Below are positions 23,321 to 38,300 of a DNA stretch of 64,000 bases, piece by piece. The notes beneath the pieces were generated by a model, which had not been told where the DNA came from, did not search any database, and saw nothing but the letters and a program-made list of their open reading frames with translations. Source of the DNA: Gordius sp. MW1 (taxonomy: Eukaryota > Nematomorpha > Gordioida > Gordea > Gordiidae); assembly GCA_964036665.1 (NCBI GenBank), contig OZ038533.1, positions 13,921,075 to 13,985,074 on the forward strand. Direction: 5' to 3'. The translations under genes and the position numbers were made by a program. Each line of letters begins with the position of its first letter. Position 1 is the first letter of the stretch.

Positions 23321-26300
23321 ATGTATGACCACGACTCTTTTACTGAGAAGAGGAAAATTATAATGCTGAAATTGGGAATCGATTCTGAAAATTCAAAAAA
23401 TAATAGTACTTCAGGTAAAAAAGATAATGAAGATAAAGGCACCAATGAAAAAAACAAGACCTTAAGGTATATATCCAAAGATGTTTCCTCAAACAATAAA
23501 AATATTCAAAATATTGAATCCAGCAAGTTAGCGACCGTTGATGTTGAAATGCCTACAAGTAGTATACTAATAAATTTTAATTGTTTTCCTAGATTAATTT
23601 AAATTTATTTCACTTCAAAACTTATTCGTTTTAAATGACAAAAAAGGTTCGAAAGTTAAAGATATGGTAGCTAAATTTACGGGTGTCACCCCTAATGTGG
23701 CAGAAAGGAAATCAATGGCACAACCGACCAAACTTGTTTTCATAGGTAAAACATCAAAAGAATCGGAAGGAAATGCCAAAGGTACACTATAACATAAAGT
23801 ATCTTTCGTTATAATACATCAGGAAAGAACAGGGAAAATATAAAAGCTAGTTCAAAGAGGGTTTCCAATTCTAATGTCAATCAAATTACTATAGATCGCA
23901 AAAACGATAAATTGCCAATCAGCGATCACAATGACGAAAGTAATTCACAAATTACTCATTTGTATTAGGATTTAAATTATCGAATAAATGTAAAGGGGAA
24001 TAATAAACATTTTATAAATAATCCATGTCAGATGTGTCTTTAGTCAAAAGGATGGTAAAACAAATGTCGGGTCAAATTGAAGATTCTCAAAGTATAAATG
24101 TAGCACCACCTCCATTAAATGCTTCAAAAATTAAAGGCAAATACACTTCCTTAATCGAATCTAGCGTGAGTGTAACCGAGGAAAGAAAAAATAGCTTAAA
24201 TCAAAACAGCGATATTGTGGACCTCAAGCAGACCTATCATGATTACAATGAAAAACGAAAGGCGCTGATGGAAAAATTGGGATTGGGTAAAAAAGTGGAA
24301 GAAAAGGTATTAGCAGAAAAAGTGTCTCCCAAAATTAAAAAAGAGTTCAAATTCAACGTAAAACCCCAAGAAGTAATTGAGAAAGATGCGAAGAAAGTTA
24401 AGACGATAGGCGAAATTTCCAAAAATATAACGTTGGATTTGGCGAAACACATGGCAAAGGTTCATGAAGCTTCTAAATTAGATCAAAGTAAGACTTTTCT
24501 AATGGTCAATAATAAATTTTATGTTCAACCTCCCATTTTTAAAACTAAATAAATTTTAATATCTATTAGATTTTTTTTCATTAAACTTAGTAATCTTGCA
24601 AAAGTCTAATGGTGTATGGGTTGCTTGCAATACATCTCAATTTGATGTTCACAAAATTAACAAAAACGTAATTTAAATTACTTCTTATCAAATGCGACAA
24701 CATTTGTCGATAAAGTATTAGGATGTATTATTTAAAAAAACGATTTAATTCAATAAATAAAATTGAATTAAACACTTTTAGACCCATATAAATAATAGTA
24801 TTTGATTACAATTTAACTTTAAGTTTTTTTAAGTTCTATATTATTCAAGGTCGAACTCCGCATGAGGCAGCCTTAAGTGCAGATAAAGTTGCAAAAGAGG
24901 ATGTGATGGAATGGAAGGATTGGGCTATTAACCCTAAATCACGTTTAAGGTAAGCCCGATATCATTCCCCATCTATACAAATGTCTGAATTTTCCCATCC
25001 CCTATTGTTTTTTTAATGCAGCCAAGTCAGTCTCACCTCAAAATGCTTAACAACCTGCTGGGTGTATAGATTTTCAAATTTTATGATATTTCTAAATATT
25101 AAATCATTGTTGAAATTTATAAAATTAACAAAAGAGATATAACTATTTCGAATTTCGTTAAACGGGTTTTTGAAAAGTTATATTCTTATAAAACAACTCT
25201 GCAAATTTTTGTGCAATTTCAATTGATACTTTATAATATTTTACATCTTTCGACCAAGAACTAAATACTCGGGTCTTTGGCCCTCGTGGGAAGGAGGAGA
25301 AGGGAAGGGGAGTAGGGGAGTAGGGGAAGGGAAGGGGGGACGACTCATCTATACTCCGTATAAACGTAGCATATTTGCTATGCAATTTATGGGCGAGAAA
25401 GGTAGGAAGGGGCGAGAATGCCTATAGGGGGGTATTAAAAGCAATATAATTAGTTATAGACCCTTGTAGGGGAGGGCATAGGGTAATTATCAATGTTAAC
25501 CAATTCAAAAACGAAAAAAAATTTCGATTTATTTGGCCAATGGTATTTTTTCCATTGTTGAGTCAAAAAGTCATATTATCAATGATATTAACAAGAACAA
25601 AATATTAATTTAATTTAAAAAAAATAAAAATTTTGCCCTCTCCCGAGCTTGAACCAGGGATATCCAGTTCACCCTGTTTACAAGCCGTGCTATAACCCGT
25701 CACACCATGGTGGTATTAAAATAATAGAAGTTATTATCTTATTTATATAGATAATGAGATAATAAAGTTCTGTTTTATGTTTAGAAAATCAATATATTTC
25801 ATCGGTCAGTAGCCAGCGGACGGTCAAAAAGTCAAATTATCAATGGTATTAACAAGAACATAATATTAATTTATTTTTAAAGAAAAAAAATTAAAATAAA
25901 AATTCCTTTTAGGCTTAAAAAAGGGCTAAATTCTGAAACTACCCGCCCGATTCGCTCGAAACTTTACCCGTAGGTACCCAGGGCGGCCAGGGGTAAAATA
26001 CCCTTTTCAGATTCCTAAAATACCTTTTCGTTTTAAAAATATCGGACATTTCCCGGCCACACGTGCGGTGTAATATCTATGACACGTAGAAAATTTTACT
26101 AATTATATAAACTTACGCGCGCCATCTAATAAAGTACAATTCGTGTTTTAATAGTTTAATAGTAGATTGAATTTAATTAAAAAGAACGGGCTATGATTAT
26201 ACCTTTGAAGGAGGTTTCGAATTTTGTGTTAGTTTCTATCAATATATTGTATCGTAAATTAGAATCTAATACCTATATTTTTTTAACTATAACTTTTTTT

Positions 26301-29300
26301 TAGGTTTTCTATGAAATCACAATCTAATTAAATGAAATATATTAACCCAATAAAAAAATATATATGCATTTATAAGGTTAAAAATATATATTACATAGTT
26401 GGCTGTCTGTTAGACCATCTATAATAAATTTTTAGATTATATATAAAATTTGGCCAATGGTCATTTTTTTTCATCGGTCAGTACCAACAGATACTCTATA
26501 AATCAATGATAGCCAAAAAACACGGAAAATTTTTTTTTGATGCTCACTTTGGCCAATGGTCATTTTTTTCCATTGGTCAGCAGCCAGCGGACGGCCAAAA
26601 AGTCATATTATCAATGGTATTAACAAAAACAATCATAAGAGTCAAAAAAAAACGGAAAAAAATTTCGATTCACAATTTGGCCAATGGTCATTTTTTTCCA
26701 ATGGTCAGCAGTCAGGAAACGGTAAAAGTGAATATAAATTCATAAGAGTCAAAAAAACGAAAAAAAAATTTTCGAATCACATTTTGGCCAATGGTCATTT
26801 TTTTCTATTGGTCAGCAGCCAGGACACGGTAAAAGTGGATATAAATTCATAATAGGCAAAAAATAACGAAAAAAAAATTTTCGAATCACATCTTGGCCAA
26901 TGGTCATTTTTTTCCATTGGTCAGCAGCCAACGGACGGCCAAAAAGTCACAATAACAATGGTATTAACAGGAACAATCATAATAGTCAAAAAAAACTCCG
27001 GGATTCGAACCCACAAACTAGTTAAATTAATTAAAATTAAAAGTAAACAGCGTGAGAAGACATTCGGTGCGTGACAAGACATTCGGTGCAAGACACCGAA
27101 GAGCGTGACAATATATAGATTCGGTGCAAGACATTCGGTAGCGTGACAAGACATCGGAAAATGGAAAGTGAGCCCATAATGAAACATAGATCCTTGTAAG
27201 GGAGGGCATAGGGTAAAAATTTCGATTTATACTTTGGCCAATGGTCATTTTTTTCATTGGTCAGTAGCCAGCGGACGGCCAAAAGGTCACATTAACAATG
27301 GTATTAACAAGAACAATATATTAATTTAATTTAAAAAATAAATAAAAAAACTCGGGCCTTCGGCCCTCGTGGGAAGGGGGAGAAGGGAAGGGGGGACGAC
27401 TCATCTGCACTTCGTATAAATGTATCATATTTGCTATGCAATTTATGGGCGAGAAAGGTGGGAAGGGGCGAGAATGCCTATAGGGGGGTATTAAATGCCT
27501 AATGATTAATTAATTATTTATACAAATTTTCCATTTATAGGCAAAATGTAATATAGGCAAAATGTAATATAGGCAAGGGTTAGGGTTAGATTTAGTGTTT
27601 GCATCTAGTTGCGTGTTACATTAGTTTTTATGGCCTTTAGTGATTATGGGTCTAACAAACATTATATTATAAAACATCACAATGTTAAGAATTTGCAGAA
27701 CTGTTGGGAGAAATTTTTTGTTGAATTTGAACAATTTTTAATTAAAAAAAATCAAAAATTTGGCCAATGGTCATTTTTTCTCTATTGGTCAGTACCAACA
27801 GATACTCTATAAGTCAATGATAGCCAAAAAAACGGAAAAAAAATTTTGATGCTCACTTTGGCCAATGGTCATTTTTTTCCATTGGTCAGCAGCCAGCACA
27901 CGGAAAAAGTGGATATAAATTCATAAGAGTAAAAAAAAAACGAAAAAAATATTTTCGAATCACATTTTGGCCAATGGTCATTTTTTTTCCATTGGTCAGC
28001 AGCCAGGACACGGTAAAAGTGGATATAAATTCATAATAGTCAAAAACAACGAAAAAAAAAAGTTTTCGAATCACATTTTGGTCAATGGTCATTTTATTCC
28101 ATTGGTCAGCAGCCAGCGGACGGCCAAAATGTCATAATAGCAATGGTAGGAACAGGAACAATCATAATAGTCAAAAAAAAACGAAAAAAATAATTTCGAT
28201 TCACATTTTGGCTAATGGTCATTTTTTCCATCTGTCAGGAGCCAGCGGACGGCCAAAAAGTCATAATAGCAATGGTAGTAACGGGAACAATCATAATAGT
28301 CAAAAAAAAACGAAAAAAATAATTTCGATTCACATTTTGGCCAATGGTCATTTTTTCCATCGGTCAGGAGCCAGCGGACGGCCAAAAAGTTATAATAGCA
28401 ATGGTAGTAACAGGGACAATCAAAAGAGTCAAAAAAAACTCCGGGATTCTAACCCAAAAACTAGTTAAATTGCATAGCAATTAAAAGTACAACTTTTAAT
28501 TATGTTTATTATATAACATTGGTCAGCAGCCAGCGGACGGCCAAAAAGTCATAATAGCAATGGTAGAAACAGGAACAATCATAATAGTCAAAAAAAAACG
28601 AAAAAAATAATTTCGATTCACATTTTGGCCAATGGTCATTTTTTTCATTGGTCAGCAGCCAGCGGACGGCCAAAAATTCTTATTATCAATGTGTTGTAGT
28701 CCTACACGAATCAGAACAGTTGCTCATATCTCTTCCCCATTGCTTTACGCATTTTAACTCCGATCTATATATAGACGCGTAGATATACATCACGTGTAGA
28801 TGTAGATATCCATACGCGCGTTTTCATTGGTCAATTATTATCTTTTGTTCACAACATAACATATGATGTAGTTTTTGCTTTTTTCATATTTCAATAATAA
28901 TTAATCCCAAGTAACCGCGCGAATTAGTGAAGCGAAATTATTTATATCTAAAAATGAAAAAAGCAAAAACTACATCATATGTTATGTTGTGAACAAAAGA
29001 TAATAATTGACCAATGAAAACGCGCGTATGGATATCTACATCTACACGTGATGTATATCTACGCGTCTATATATAGATCGGAGTTAAAATGCGTAAAGCA
29101 ATGGGGAAGAGATATGAGCAACTGTTCTGATTCGTGTAGGACTACAACACCATACCCTTCACGATAACTTCCTCCGACCCGATTGTTGACTTCTAGACAC
29201 GGTCATCGGATTTGAGTTGTTGACCGTTGTTCATTGTTCGGACGTACGAATCCATTTGTATTGAACGTCTCCAGGATCGTTTTTTCTGATTCGGCCTTCC

Positions 29301-32300
29301 GATTTGATTTCGTCGTTGGCCGTAAAAATTGAAACGCACCATACCCTTCAAGCTTGCTAGGGGGAGAGGGTTTTGTCAATGTATCCGAGCGTTGTTCGGG
29401 CGTTGTTGGGTTCGGGATAGGATACTTCACCCCAATTGTTTCTTTGATTTTCCCCCATACGAGCAAGACAGAAACATCTTCGCCACTCTAAGTCGTCCAG
29501 GCCGCTCCTCTATAAGAGCCGCTAGCCTCTCGACCAAAGCGTACGATATCTCCGGTAAATTATAGGTGACGTCGCTATACCACATATCAGCTATCGGCGC
29601 CGATATAGGCACCAGCGACATCACTAAGTGTAAAAAATTTATCATCAGGCGTATGTAAGAAAATATATACAAGAGTTAATAAACATAAATCATAATAAAC
29701 TTTTATCATAATTAATCCAAATTGATATAATCATGTTTTTTGGTTATTACAGTGGTGTCAGAATAAAAATGGATACATTTTAATTTATTAAGCTTTAAAC
29801 ATGAAAAGATAATGTTTATTGTGTTTATTTATTTTATTTTTGGTTGGTGTAATGTTAATCCAGAAATATTAGGATTAAAATATAAAGAATGCAACGATTT
29901 AGATTGCTATTTTAACATTCATTTTTGGGTATTAAGAAGGGTGTGGCAATATTTTTAATTTTTAAATACGATGAGTATGGCAGTATTTTGAAACTTTATA
30001 AATTAGTGCTCAAGTCCCAATAGAATCGCGCGAAGGTAAATTTTTCATAATGCATGTTTTATTCCTTTAAATTTTTCACATTTGCTTTTTCGCATGGAAT
30101 TTTTTTGATTCATTATCCGTCATGGTCCTTGATTGATCAGCTGGTATCTGACAGTGCGATAATAGAGCGCCGAGAGTATGTGATTCCGGTGCTGTGGAAC
30201 GCTATTGCAGTTCTGGAAAATTCTGTCGGTACCTGCTGGTGGACGACGCGGTGGTATTTAACGTTTATTATTTAACGTGTGAACGAGGTTTCGGATATGC
30301 ATGAGCGCACGTATAGCCAGAAGCGAATTAATTAGTTTTTCGACGTTAATCGTCGGTACACTTTCGGGTGTGGCGCCTACGGGTGCGACGTCTACGGACG
30401 TGTTTAATTAATTCGAAGGCTTATTGCCTGTTATGACCTGTTTTTTTGGCTTTATGCCCTATCACCTTTATATTAGGTTTGATGAGGTCGAGTTTTCTGG
30501 GTGGGCAAATTGCCCGTGCGCATGATTGATTAATTTGTTGGAGTTAATTACCTCGCATGTGCGAAGGGAAGTTAATACCATCGTTGTCAGGTCCAAGGTT
30601 ACCGTTATGGAGTTCATAGCTCCCAGGTGATTATGGTAGGCGGAGTTGCATTTATGCGAGATACGCCTGATGATAAATTTTTTACACTTAGTGATGTCGC
30701 TGGTGCCTATATCGGCGCCGATAGCTGATATGTGGTATAGCGACGTCACCTATAATTTACCGGAGATATCGTACGCTTTGGTCGAGAGGCTAGCGGCTCT
30801 TATAGAGGAGCGGCCTGGACGACTTAGAGTGGCGAAGATGTTTCTGTCTTGCTCGTATGGGGGAAAATCAAAGAAACAATTGGGGTGAAGTATCCTATCC
30901 CGAACCCAACAACGCCCGAACAACGCTCGGATACATTGACAAAACCCTCTCCCCCTAGCAAGCTTGAAGGGTATGGTGCGTTTCAATTTTTACGGCCAAC
31001 GACGAAATCAAATCGGAAGGCCGAATCAGAAAAAACGATCCTGGAGACGTTCAATACAAATGGATTCGTACGTCCGAACAATGAACAACGGTCAACAACT
31101 CAAATCCGATGACCGTGTCTAGAAGTCAACAATCGGGTCGGAGGAAGTTATCGTGAAGGGTATGGTGTTGTAGTCCTACACGAATCAGAACAGTTGCTCA
31201 TATCTCTTCCCCATTGCTTTACGCATTTTAACTCCGATCTATATATAGACGCGTAGATATACATCACGTGTAGATGTAGATATCCATACGCGCGTTTTCA
31301 TTGGTCAATTATTATCTTTTGTTCACAACATAACATATGATGTAGTTTTTGCTTTTTTCATTTTTAGATATAAATAATTTCGCTTCACTAATTCGCGCGG
31401 TTACTTGGGATTAATTATTATTGAAATAAATTCATAAAACATAAATAAAAGTTAAGGTAAGAAAATATATACAAGAGTTAATAAACATAAATCATAATAA
31501 ACTTTTATCATAATTAATCCAAATTGATATAATCATGTTTTTTGGTTATTACACAATGATAGTAACAAGAACAATCATAAGAGTCAAAAAAACTCCGGGA
31601 TTCTAACCCCAAAACTAGTTAAATTGCATAGCAATTAAAAAGTAAACAACTTTTATTTATGTTTATTATATAATATACTTATGCATTAATTTAACGTAGC
31701 AATTAACCCGACCCCGCCCGAAAGCGAGGGAGATAGAGATGAGGGGTGGGGCACCTCTTTCTCATGCATTAATTTAAAAAATATACCCAATGCAAATAGA
31801 TAGGGAGGGTAACGGACAACGGACGGACGGACACCAAAAAACGAGCCCATAAATTGCATAGCAATTAATTTTGCCCTCTCCGGGATTCGGACCCACATTA
31901 GTAAAGGCATAGGGTTTGGTAAGGGGCACAGGGACCCATATCAGTAAAGGCATAGGCTTTGGTAAGGGGCACAGGGACCCATATCAGTAGAGGCGTAGGC
32001 CCTTGTAGGAAAGGGCATAGGGTAATTATCAATGTTAACCTATTCAAAGACGAAAAAATACCATAAATTGCATATAGCAATTTAAAATTTCGCTTTATTT
32101 GGCCAATGGTCATTTTTTCATTGGTCAGTAGCCAGCGGACGGTCAAAAATTGATATTATCAATGGTATTAACAAGAACAAAATATTAATTTAATTTAAAA
32201 AAAATTAAAAAAAAATTCGTCCTCTCCCTGGCTTGAACCCGGGATATCCAGGTCACAAAGCTGGCGCCAATAACTTGGTGGACGACGGACGACGGACAAC

Positions 32301-35300
32301 CAAAAACGAGCCCATAAATTGCATAGCAATTAATAGATCCTTGTTTACAAACGAAAGAAGCTTTCAAAATTTAAATTACGAGATAAGTTATTTTCGTTTT
32401 AGAGATTTTCGAGATAAGTTTTAAAGTAAGTTGCAGAACAAAGTTGCTTTTCATTTTTTAAAATACCACAGTTTAATACTAAGGTTATCATATTTAGGAG
32501 ATTTTCACATATAATGTTGTTTTATGGACTATTTTTTAACTGGCCTAATTTTTATATGTTTTACAATTAATATAAAATATCTAAATCCCCCCCCTTTTGG
32601 GAATTTTTTTTAAAACTTAGCGAATTATATGGAAATACTCAATGATATTAATAGGACTTTTTTTATTGTTGCGCTGATAAAAATAATCAACTACCTTATT
32701 GAAATTAATTTTAGATGAAAATCTATTAATTATAATACTATTTATGCAAACATTTTCCTTCCTATTACAGGTTTTAAAATTAAAAGAAATTTAAGAGCGT
32801 TTTTCACGCTTCCTTCCTGAGATCTAATTTTTTTGACTTACTCTTTTCTTTAGAAACTGAGTGTGCTAATTTCCATAATTGAGATTTATGATCAAATTCA
32901 ACTAAATAAATTTCTCATCATTTATTCATGGAACCTGTGATTATTAAATAAGGGGATAGCGATAGTTTTAATTTTTGATATGGCTAGAAATTAACAAAAT
33001 TAGGTAATTTTTGTTAAATAAAATTAAACTTGCAGAGTTTCCAATTACATTTGAGACAAATGGTTTTATGCAGCTACAGGTGCTACAATTCAAAGTGAAA
33101 TGGCAGATCTCTCGTTTAAATAATAAAAAACTGTGTGAGACCGATGATTTTAACATGATTATAGAACATTTTCAAAATAAAAATAAATGATTATTTTAAT
33201 ATGGACAAAAGAATTTGCATTTAAAAATCAGTAAAATAAAAGAATTTTTTTCGAGAAAGGTTCAGGCTGGGCTCATGCTTAGCAAAAATTATCGGGCCGG
33301 GTCCGCACATATAATTTTTTCTTAATTAGTCCGGGCCGGATCCAGATTTTAAAAATTTTTCTAACTTATAAACAAATGAATTAAGCCTAAAGGGCTGGCA
33401 TGGGCGTAGCCAGGGGAAGGAAGGCAGGGGGGGGGGGCGGCTGCCCCCCCCCCCCCTAATTTTATAAAAAAATATTTTCAATACAAAAACCCTTAAGAAT
33501 TAAAAAAAAATTATGTTTTGCCCCCCCCCCTTTGCTCTGCCCCACCCTAATTAGGCTCTGCCCCCCCCCCTCCGGATAGCCGAGACCTTTTTTTTTGCTC
33601 TTAGGAAAATTTTAGAGGAAAATTTTTGGATTTGGATAGCCGAGACCTTTTTTTTTGCTCTCAGGAAAATTTTAGAATTTTTTTTTAATCTGCCCCCCCC
33701 CCCTAATTTAAAACCTGGCTACGCCCATGAGGGCTGGTGCAGATCTACAGTTTAAACAACGCATGGTTGGCATATTCAGAAAAATTGAAAGGGCTCTTTG
33801 CAAATTGCATCCTTGCAAGAAAAGCCACAGGAATTGGGGCACAAAACGTAAATAATTTAACTTTTATAAGCTTTTTCTAAGTACAAACAACTGCATATAT
33901 TAATAATGCATTTTTTTTATCAAAAACCTATTATAAATATTAAATGTATATAATTTTAATTGATTTTTGGTAATATAAAATTTTTGACAGTTACTCACAC
34001 CCCCCCCCCCCCCCCCCCCAAGTACACAATCTGAATTTTTTTGTTTATAGTGTTATTTATCAAAAATCTTTGAAAATAACTCCTGCCTTAACCACTGATT
34101 CAGACATATTGTAGTCAAATTTGTTAAAAATGAATTTTTAAATCTCATGATTTTCACAAGCTGCTATATTTTTAATGTACCAAAACTAAATTGTTGAAAA
34201 TTGTACACATGTTAAACCTTATATTATAAAAATACGTCTAAAATAGTTTATTAATCTAATTAAAATATGTGCAAAAGATAAATTTACCAAAATCGTTTTA
34301 GAAATCACATTATGTATATAAAATTTTAAAATAATAATTTTAAAAACCGAATTTATGTTTACATTATATATTAGAGTCATGGTATTTAAAATAGGGTGTT
34401 ATTTAAATGCATAGTGAAAAATTCCATAATGCTCAGTTGTTTGTGCTCAGTTTTTAATTCAACTTGCTCAGATTTTTAATTAAAAATGTTCAGTTTTTTT
34501 TATGCTCAGATTTTAATTAAAAAGTGCTCAGTTTTTTTGTAAACAAATGTTCAGTAATTTTTCAAAAATTATTCAGTTTTTTTTCAAAAAATGTTAAGTT
34601 TTTTTTTCAAAAAATATTCAGTTTTTTTCAAAAAAATGTTCAGTTTTTTTTCAAAAAAATATTTCGTTTTTTTTTCAAAATATGCTGAGTTGTTATTAAA
34701 ATCACTAAATCTAACCCTAACCCTTGCCTATATTACATTTTGCACAGAAGTGTTATTGAGCTGTGGAAACGCTAGAGAGCTTTAATAATAGTAATAAATT
34801 ATTCATTTAAATCGCGTATTTATAAAAAGTAATTTTATCTGTGGAAACCTTAGAGAGCTTTTATAATCGTTGTAAGTTATTACTCTATTTGTATAATAAA
34901 AATTGTCTATATTAAGTACATAAATCAAAGTATATTAAAAACAAACAAAATGATTCCTTTAATAATCATTTATTAAAATAATATATATAAAAACCTAATA
35001 AAATGTTATAGCTGCTATATATAAGTGATATAACCAAAAATATTTTGAGGTTGGATTGAACGTCTGACTAGCAGCTTCAATAGCTCGTACCTCGCAGGTT
35101 CGATACCCGCACCTATCTCGTTTTAATTAAAAATTAAAACCACTTTGCATAAAAAAACTTGGCAAGTATAATTAATCTCTGAGCAAATAAATAAAAATCT
35201 GAACATTTAATAAAAAACTTAACATTTAATTCAAAACTTGGCAAATTGAATAAAAAACTTGGAAAATGGCAATAAAAACTTTGCACTTTGAATAAAAAAC

Positions 35301-38300
35301 TATGCAAAATAATTTGTTCTCTTTAAAATATAAATATGTTGATATATAATTCATATGTTTATTTATTATATAGAGGAGACGAATTTAGAATAAGATTTGC
35401 CCGTTACTTAAGAGAAAATATGATAGGGTCAAAAAGGTACATATCAATGCAATTTTACAGACAACACAATGTTGTCTCAGAAGTCAGAAGCCCGTGGAGT
35501 AACACAATGATTGGAAATTTTGTTAACAACTATTTTGATCAGGACGATTAGTAAATAATATATTTTTTGACATTACAATATCGTTTATAAATTTATTTAA
35601 AAAATATGAGAATTATTATTAAGATTATTAATATTATATACATTTTTGCAAAAACGTATCAAAATTTGGAATGCAAGCTATTATAGATATTAATCAAGGT
35701 TGGCATAAAATATCCTGGAATATGTTATGGCTATAATTTTTGACTTATTTTTTATGAAAGTAAAAATCTGATAAGTTTATATTATTATTCCTTAGCGATC
35801 AGTTAAAAAGTATCATACCACGTGCGCTAATTGAAAAAGGGTTATTAATAAACGAGCTTGTAAGTAGTGAAGATAAAAAGAAGTAAATTATAATACTAAC
35901 TATATTAATAATTGAAAACAGGGGAAAAGCATATAACTCAACTTCTGACAATGTATTTTATCGACCATGGCCTCAAGAAAAGTAATTCATATTGATGTCT
36001 CTGGCTTTAAATTACATCATTCTATATAGGCCTGAACATTATAGCGCTCAGGATGCAGATAAAAAAGTCCCATTGACCAAGAATCTAGGCAAACCCATTC
36101 ATTTTAAGTATGTCTTATTTTTGCAATTGCAAAATATTACAGATGTTATTAATTATAACTTAGAACCACTTACTAATTTTAGAATAGTAAACGCATTAGG
36201 CATCGTTTCTTGCACAATTTAATTATTTGATTTTCTAATCGACTTTAAAAACTGGTTGGGAGAGGTATAAAAGAGACGTTGAAATCATTAATATTAGTCA
36301 AAGAATTCTCACAATTTATAAGTCAAATAATAGCTTACCCTTTCTATTGATAAAACTACATGTTTTTATTCATAAAAATGAATTAAAATAAAATATGTTA
36401 TTTTATTACCCATCCTAATTATAAATAAAATAAAAGCATTCATTATAATTTTAGGCAAAAGTTCATTTGAACATTATCATTATTTAAAACGGATTAAATC
36501 TTCATTCAATAATGTGTCATTTTAGCAATTACATGATTAGGGCGTCTCGCAACTTAAACTTTATTAACACGTCAGTATCGCTGTTTTCATTTATTTAAAA
36601 CAGGCGCGTAGTTCTCAAGGGGGAGGAAAAATTCAAAAAAATCTTCGACACTTTTATTTATAATGTAACAAAAATAAACCTCGCGTACTATATATACGAA
36701 AACTCAAGGCGCTATATAACCAGCTTTGGAAAAGTCTCTTCTTTTCATTAATCAGAGCATTTACTATCGCTTTTATACCTTAAAAAAGGACATGGACCTT
36801 CAAAAATTTTTTCAAATTTTGGTCAAGGGGGTAGAAAAGTCCCGCTTTCTGCCCCCTTGGCTACGCGCCTGATTTAAAAGCTTATAATTCAATGCTTTTG
36901 CAAATGATGTTTTAGTTTACAGACAATTGGTAATGTACAGAGACCTTTGTAATCGTACTATATTCCAAAAGTTAGCTGTTTTTTCACACAATTTTTCAAA
37001 ATCGTTTGTTAAAACGTGTCAAACTTGATGCAAGAAATATTTTTATTCTACCTCCTTTGACTCATTTTTAAATTCATAAATTTATTTCACCCATTTTGGG
37101 TTAATTTTTTGACCATCTAATTAAACTTAAAGTTCAAGGTGAGAATAAATAAGCAGTAAAATGATTTTATTTAAGATTATTTTTACATAAAGCTTTAAAT
37201 TAATCTGATAATTAATAAAGTTAGGAGTGTTCAGCTTCAGTTCTTTTACCATCCTTATTAAAACTGGCGGACGAAATTTAAATTAGGCTAAAAATATAAT
37301 CCTACACAATGATGGCTTACATGGGCGTAGCCAAGTTTTGGATTAGGGGGGGGGGCAAAATGCTTAAAAGTTCAATTAGCGGGGGGGGCAAAACGTAAAT
37401 TTTTCTAATTTTTAAGGGTTTTTGCATTGATTTTTTTTTGCCATTTAGGGGGGGGGGGCAGAACCCCCCCTGCCCCCCTTCCCCCTCTGGCTACGCCCAT
37501 GATGGCTTAGAATAGATATATGATTTAAACACGAGGAATATTGTCAAACAATTATTGACTCATTACTTTATTTAATTTTAGAATAAAGAGATGGTATTCC
37601 GACAGTGATATATACATTTTATTTAGAAATGAGACTCACAAATGGTAAGTAAAAATATTATCCATATATTTATGCGCATATTTTATACCACTCTTTTTAA
37701 GGTAAATTTATAACATTAAATATATATTCTGCTACTTTGATATTACCTATCCATACATAAATGTTTAGGCACCAAAAACCAATTTTATTTTAATTTTTTA
37801 TCAGATTTTTTTGTTAACTATAATTACATCACGATTTAATACCTACACTTCTCCAATTTTTACAATGAATTTAAATGGAGATTGATGCAGAAAAATTATT
37901 TTAAGCTTTTAATTATAATAATAGTATGGCTTTATTACATAAATTTATAACCCCAGCATTTTTTCTGCATTGCTTTAATTTTTAGAATGGATATTATTGG
38001 CTAAAAAATGTACATTAATTTTTTACGATTAAAAGGTTAGATTATCAAAATTTCGAAAAAGTTGATAAAAAGGAAGGAATTGATGGGCAAATAAAGGACC
38101 AAGGATTTGGGTAAGAATTTACTTTTCCACCTTGCATGTTATATAACTCAACAGTAGTACAATTGGCACTCATTTGGATGCTCGGAATAAAATCAGGTAA
38201 AACAAATTACGATACAGTTAAAATTCACTTATTTTCTGATTAATTTAATTATGAATAGTTAATATCAACAAATATTTTTATTAATTTTTGACGTTTAACT

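Larger units (their letters stand above)
28692..31553 (+). mobile_element. Non-autonomous LTR retrotransposon with self-inverted 3' end
   Basis: A 2862-bp element flanked by an exact 5-bp duplication CAATG (28687-28691 and 31554-31558), inserted in a satellite unit. The 3' LTR is intact (31166-31553, TGTTGTAG to TTATTACA). The 5' LTR is split into 28692-28887 and 29655-29751, between which lies 28888-29654, an exact-length inverted copy of 30661-31427. A tRNA-type primer site starts at 29753. The internal region shows no gag, protease, reverse transcriptase or integrase, so proteins must come in trans. Paired frames in the two arms translate identically, so the duplication is recent. Confidence 0.85.

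Noticed and set aside
24025-24552. Stand-alone 175-residue gene
   Set aside because: It is better explained as exon 4: an acceptor at 24031 and a strong GTAAGA donor at 24488 join it in phase to exons on both sides.
27570-27600. Telomere-like GGGTTAGGGTTAG
   Set aside because: Only two units, at a fixed place inside a dispersed composite repeat (also at 54720 and inverted at 34712). Not a telomere tract.
35045-35120. tRNA gene
   Set aside because: There is a good B-box-like sequence, but the acceptor, D and anticodon arms do not pair convincingly.
35336-35551. Stand-alone 71-residue gene
   Set aside because: The frame before 35374 is intron ending TATATAG. The coding part fits as exon 6 of the larger model.
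36191-36222. Alternative terminal exon of the unrecognised gene
   Set aside because: The acceptor at 36191 is in phase and runs to a stop after IVNALGIVSCTI. The longer path through 37582 onward has five further in-phase exons, so I prefer it; an alternative transcript end is still possible.
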